A DNA stretch of 7,383 nucleotides from an uncultured Ruminococcus sp. (lineage in GTDB: Bacteria > Bacillota > Clostridia > Oscillospirales > CAG-272), in NCBI GenBank assembly GCA_902783905.1, contig CACZSP010000257.1, positions 1 to 7,383 on the forward strand, read 5' to 3'. A program made the translations under genes and the position numbers. The notes below the pieces were generated by a model. That model did no database searches. It had not been told where the DNA came from and saw only the letters and a program-made list of their open reading frames with translations. This document shows, in pieces, positions 4,654 to 7,383 of the stretch. The stretch's first letter is position 1; each line of letters opens with the position of its first letter.

Positions 4654-7383
4654 GAAAAACAAACCGTCTTCCGACAAACCGAGAGAGTGGACGAAATCGC
4701 AGAAAGCGGCGATCGATTCGCGCGGACGCAGCCTGATGATATCCGCAGGCGCCGGATCCGGCAAGACCGCGACGCTGACCGAACGGATAGTCTCGCTCAT
4801 CAGCGACGGGGAATCTCCCGCCGATATCGGTTCGATCCTTGCCGTTACGTTTACAAACAAAGCGGCGGGTGAGCTTCGCGAAAGAATCACCGCGGCGATC
4901 AGCCGCAGAATCGCCGATGATCCGACAGACCGGCACATGCTCTTCCAGCTTTCCTCGGTCGGCGGAGCCGATATATGCACGATCGACTCATATTATCTCA
5001 AACTCGTCAAAAACAACTTCCAGCGTCTCGGAATTCCGTCGACGATAAGACTGATAGAGCCGGAGGAATCCGACGCCATGCGCGAAAAGATCGTCGCGGA
5101 CGTGGTCGAACGTTTTTTCGGGACCGATCCGCTTTTCGACGAATTCGCGGACTCGGTTTGCGGAGGAAATCTCAAGAAGCTCCCGGAAGTTCTTTCGGGA
5201 ATCTGCTCTGACCTCGCTGACCTTCCCGATCCGTTCGGATTTCTCGAAGGCGCGGCTGACCGGCTCGAGCGGTTCGAACGCGAGGGATGGCAAAAGGCGC
5301 CTTCCGGAAAACTCTTCTTTTCCGCGGTCAGAGAAAAGACGGCGGCCGAAGGAAGAAAACTCCGCCGTCATCTCGAGGAAATCCGTTCGGACGGCGGCTG
5401 CGCGGGATACGCCGGCTGTTTCGAATGCTGCGCCGGTTTTACCGAAGCGGTCGTGTCGGCGATCGACGCCGGCGCTCCGTACGCCGAACTGCGCGATCTT
5501 GTCCTTTCTTTTGCTTCCCCGGACATCGGAAGAGCCGCCAAAGGCACGCCGGAACGGGAGAAAAAAACGCACAAGGACGCCAAAAAATCCTTCGACGACT
5601 TCGTCAGAAAGATGAAGGCGAGGTTTTTCTGGTGCACCGAAGACGAGATCGGATCAGCCCACCTGAAGGCGGCCGCTATGAACCGCCTGCTTTCGGGCCT
5701 GGCAAAAGAGATCGACAAAGCTTTCAGCGGAAAGAAAAACGAACTCGGCGTCGCGGATTTTTCGGATATCCGCCGTTACGTTCTCCGTCTGCTTGACGAC
5801 GGAAAAGGAAACCCGACCGACGTGGCTCTGGAGGAAAGAAAAAGGTACTCCCACGTTTTCGTGGACGAATACCAGGATACCGACGAAATACAAGACCGCA
5901 TTTTCAACCTTATTTCCCGCGGAGACAACCTGTTTATAGTCGGTGACGTCAAGCAGAGCATTTACGGCTTCCGCGGCGCAAGGCCGGATATTTTCGCGAA
6001 TTACAGAAAAACCTGCGCTCCGGTTTCGGAAGCGGAATCCGGCAACCGACCGGCCGGTATCTATATGTCGGAAAATTTCAGATGTTCCCGACAGATAATC
6101 GACTTTACCAACGTCGTTTGCGGCTTTCTTTTCGGATCCGCCGAAAAAAAGGCAGGAGACGGGCGCCACGGATTCGGATACCGGAAGGAAGACGAACTTA
6201 TATTCAGATCCGGCCGCGAAGGGACTCCGCGAGTCCGTTTCACCGTTAGCACGGGAAATCCTCCCGAGCCCGGAAAAAGAGGGGCGAGAGCGAGCACGGG
6301 GATAAAAGCCAACACCTGTTTCATCGTTTCGGAAATCGAACGAATCGCACTACGCAGGAGCAGGGACGGAAAGACGCCGGCGTGGGGAGACGTGGCGGTG
6401 CTCTCAAGGAAAAACGCCGATCTTTCGGTGATCGGAGAAGCTCTTGCCGCCAGGGGAATACCCTATTCCAACCCCGAGGGGAGCGAGCTTCTTGACAACC
6501 CCGAAATAACGATGTTTTACACCCTCCTCTCGACGATCGACAACCCGGTCCGTGACGTCCCTCTGGCGGGAACGCTGCGCTCTCCCCTTTTCGGCTTTTC
6601 GGTCTCGGACCTTGTTTCGGTCAGACTCGGAAGGACCGATTCGCCGCTCTGGGAGGCGCTTTGCGACTACCCGCGCTCGGACGGGGCGCTGCCGTCTCTC
6701 GCCGCACTCTGTTCGGATGCCGTCGTCAGGATCAACCGTTTCAGAGAACTCGCGTCCGAGCTTCCCGTCGACCGGTTCATCAGAATACTCTGGAAGGAAA
6801 CCGAAGCGGACTCCTACTCCGGATCGTCGGGCGGAAACTACCTTCAGTCGCCGCTCGAAAAACAGGCGCGCCTCAAACGGCTGTACGATCTCGCCCGCTC
6901 CTTCGGCGGGCGCGGAGGCGGTACTCTTCACGATTTCATCTCGTATATCGGAACTCTGGTCTCCAAAGGAAAAAGCATAGGGATAACTCCCGTCCACTCG
7001 GACAATTCGGTCACGCTGCTTTCGATCCACAAATCCAAGGGGCTTGAATTTCCCGCCGTCATTCTCACCGGAGTCTCACAGAAGCTGAAGCTTGAATCAG
7101 GGTACGGGAGTCTGCTTACAAGCGACCCGTACTTCGGCTTCCTTACCGATTTTTCGGATCCGACCGGTCTCACCGTGAAAGTAAATCCCTTTCTGTCTCT
7201 TTTCCGCGATATCGAAAACGACAGATCCTGCGAGGAGTATATCCGCCTCCTGTACGTCGCGCTTACAAGAGCAAAGGAGGAGTTGATAATCGCGGCAAAC
7301 GGGGCCCCGGATTACCCGGAAAATCTGGATATCCTTTCGGACGGACTTTCCGCATACGACCGAGAGGAAACGGTTTATTCGGC
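4643..7383 (+). CDS. addA: ATP-dependent helicase/nuclease subunit AddA, C-terminus beyond window
   Basis: The frame is open for 913 full codons to the right edge with no stop. This is the SF1A helicase motor of AddAB, which moves 3' to 5' on DNA. Visible motifs, numbered from the ATG at 4643, are: Q motif WTKSQ at 16-20; Walker A GAGSGKT at 36-42; motif Ia with VTFTNKAA at about 70-77; Walker B VDEYQDT at 407-413; motif III GDVKQSIYGFRG at 434-445; motif IV with ENFR at 477-480; motif V SIHKSKGLEFP at 794-804; and motif VI YVALTRAKEEL at 871-881. All key residues look intact (K41, D408, E409, Q438, R480, R876). B. subtilis AddA is about 1230 residues, so the missing 300 or so should contain the C-terminal RecB-type nuclease. 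The first 15 residues are lysine-rich. The gene overlaps addB by 11 bases, and an alternative start at 4637 adds two residues. An odd cysteine cluster lies at C253, C259, C262 and C263. Confidence 0.96.
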   Translation, partial: MEGKKNKPSSDKPREWTKSQKAAIDSRGRSLMISAGAGSGKTATLTERIVSLISDGESPADIGSILAVTFTNKAAGELRERITAAISRRIADDPTDRHMLFQLSSVGGADICTIDSYYLKLVKNNFQRLGIPSTIRLIEPEESDAMREKIVADVVERFFGTDPLFDEFADSVCGGNLKKLPEVLSGICSDLADLPDPFGFLEGAADRLERFEREGWQKAPSGKLFFSAVREKTAAEGRKLRRHLEEIRSDGGCAGYAGCFECCAGFTEAVVSAIDAGAPYAELRDLVLSFASPDIGRAAKGTPEREKKTHKDAKKSFDDFVRKMKARFFWCTEDEIGSAHLKAAAMNRLLSGLAKEIDKAFSGKKNELGVADFSDIRRYVLRLLDDGKGNPTDVALEERKRYSHVFVDEYQDTDEIQDRIFNLISRGDNLFIVGDVKQSIYGFRGARPDIFANYRKTCAPVSEAESGNRPAGIYMSENFRCSRQIIDFTNVVCGFLFGSAEKKAGDGRHGFGYRKEDELIFRSGREGTPRVRFTVSTGNPPEPGKRGARASTGIKANTCFIVSEIERIALRRSRDGKTPAWGDVAVLSRKNADLSVIGEALAARGIPYSNPEGSELLDNPEITMFYTLLSTIDNPVRDVPLAGTLRSPLFGFSVSDLVSVRLGRTDSPLWEALCDYPRSDGALPSLAALCSDAVVRINRFRELASELPVDRFIRILWKETEADSYSGSSGGNYLQSPLEKQARLKRLYDLARSFGGRGGGTLHDFISYIGTLVSKGKSIGITPVHSDNSVTLLSIHKSKGLEFPAVILTGVSQKLKLESGYGSLLTSDPYFGFLTDFSDPTGLTVKVNPFLSLFRDIENDRSCEEYIRLLYVALTRAKEELIIAANGAPDYPENLDILSDGLSAYDREETVYS

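Noticed and set aside
1..7383. Search for CRISPR repeats, insertion-sequence ends, tRNA or rRNA, and phage or defence genes
   Set aside because: No direct-repeat array, terminal inverted repeats, tRNA-like arms or relevant protein motifs were seen. AddAB degrades foreign linear DNA as a side role but is a housekeeping repair complex.
4637..7383. Possible frameshift in addA
   Set aside because: Codon-by-codon reading from 4637 to 7383 found no stop, and all helicase motifs fall in one frame in the expected order.

Overview
This window looks like an ordinary chromosomal segment from a Firmicute, most likely one of the higher-GC Clostridia. The reasons are an AddAB-type (not RecBCD-type) recombination nuclease, Gram-positive style purine-rich Shine-Dalgarno sequences, tightly packed genes, and a short clostridial form of the QueG-like double iron-sulfur protein. 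Coding DNA is GC-rich (about mid-50s percent by eye), while the single intergenic gap is markedly AT-rich. The genus cannot be fixed from the sequence alone.

Layout. Positions 1-402 hold the 5' part of a leftward gene for a membrane-anchored protein: a low-complexity cytoplasmic N-terminus, a basic stop and one transmembrane helix. An HtrA/DegP-like protease is possible, but the functional domain lies outside the window. Positions 403-574 are a divergent intergenic region. It contains a small stem-loop in the leftward leader and a very good extended -10 promoter driving the rightward genes. From 575 to the right edge is one rightward operon: a QueG-like double [4Fe-4S] protein (575-1402), addB (1399-4653) and addA (4643 to beyond 7383). 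The two junctions overlap by 4 and 11 bases, which suggests translational coupling.

How the genes work together. AddA and AddB together form the AddAB helicase-nuclease. It resects double-strand DNA ends, responds to Chi and prepares 3' tails for RecA. AddA carries every visible UvrD-type helicase motif. AddB carries a Walker A site, a RecB-type nuclease site and the four cysteines of its [4Fe-4S] cluster. The QueG-like protein is by family an Fe-S/cobalamin redox enzyme linked to queuosine tRNA modification. Its link with addAB is positional only.

All three complete or nearly complete reading frames were read through by codon and show no frameshift or internal stop. I found no mobile element, CRISPR array, RNA gene or toxin-antitoxin module, and nothing that I would call a new biological system. 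The observations worth a second look are modest: the leader hairpin that copies the Shine-Dalgarno sequence, a cysteine cluster in AddA, the unusual QueG-like core motif, the coupling of the gene with addAB, and a strongly strand-biased hexamer.
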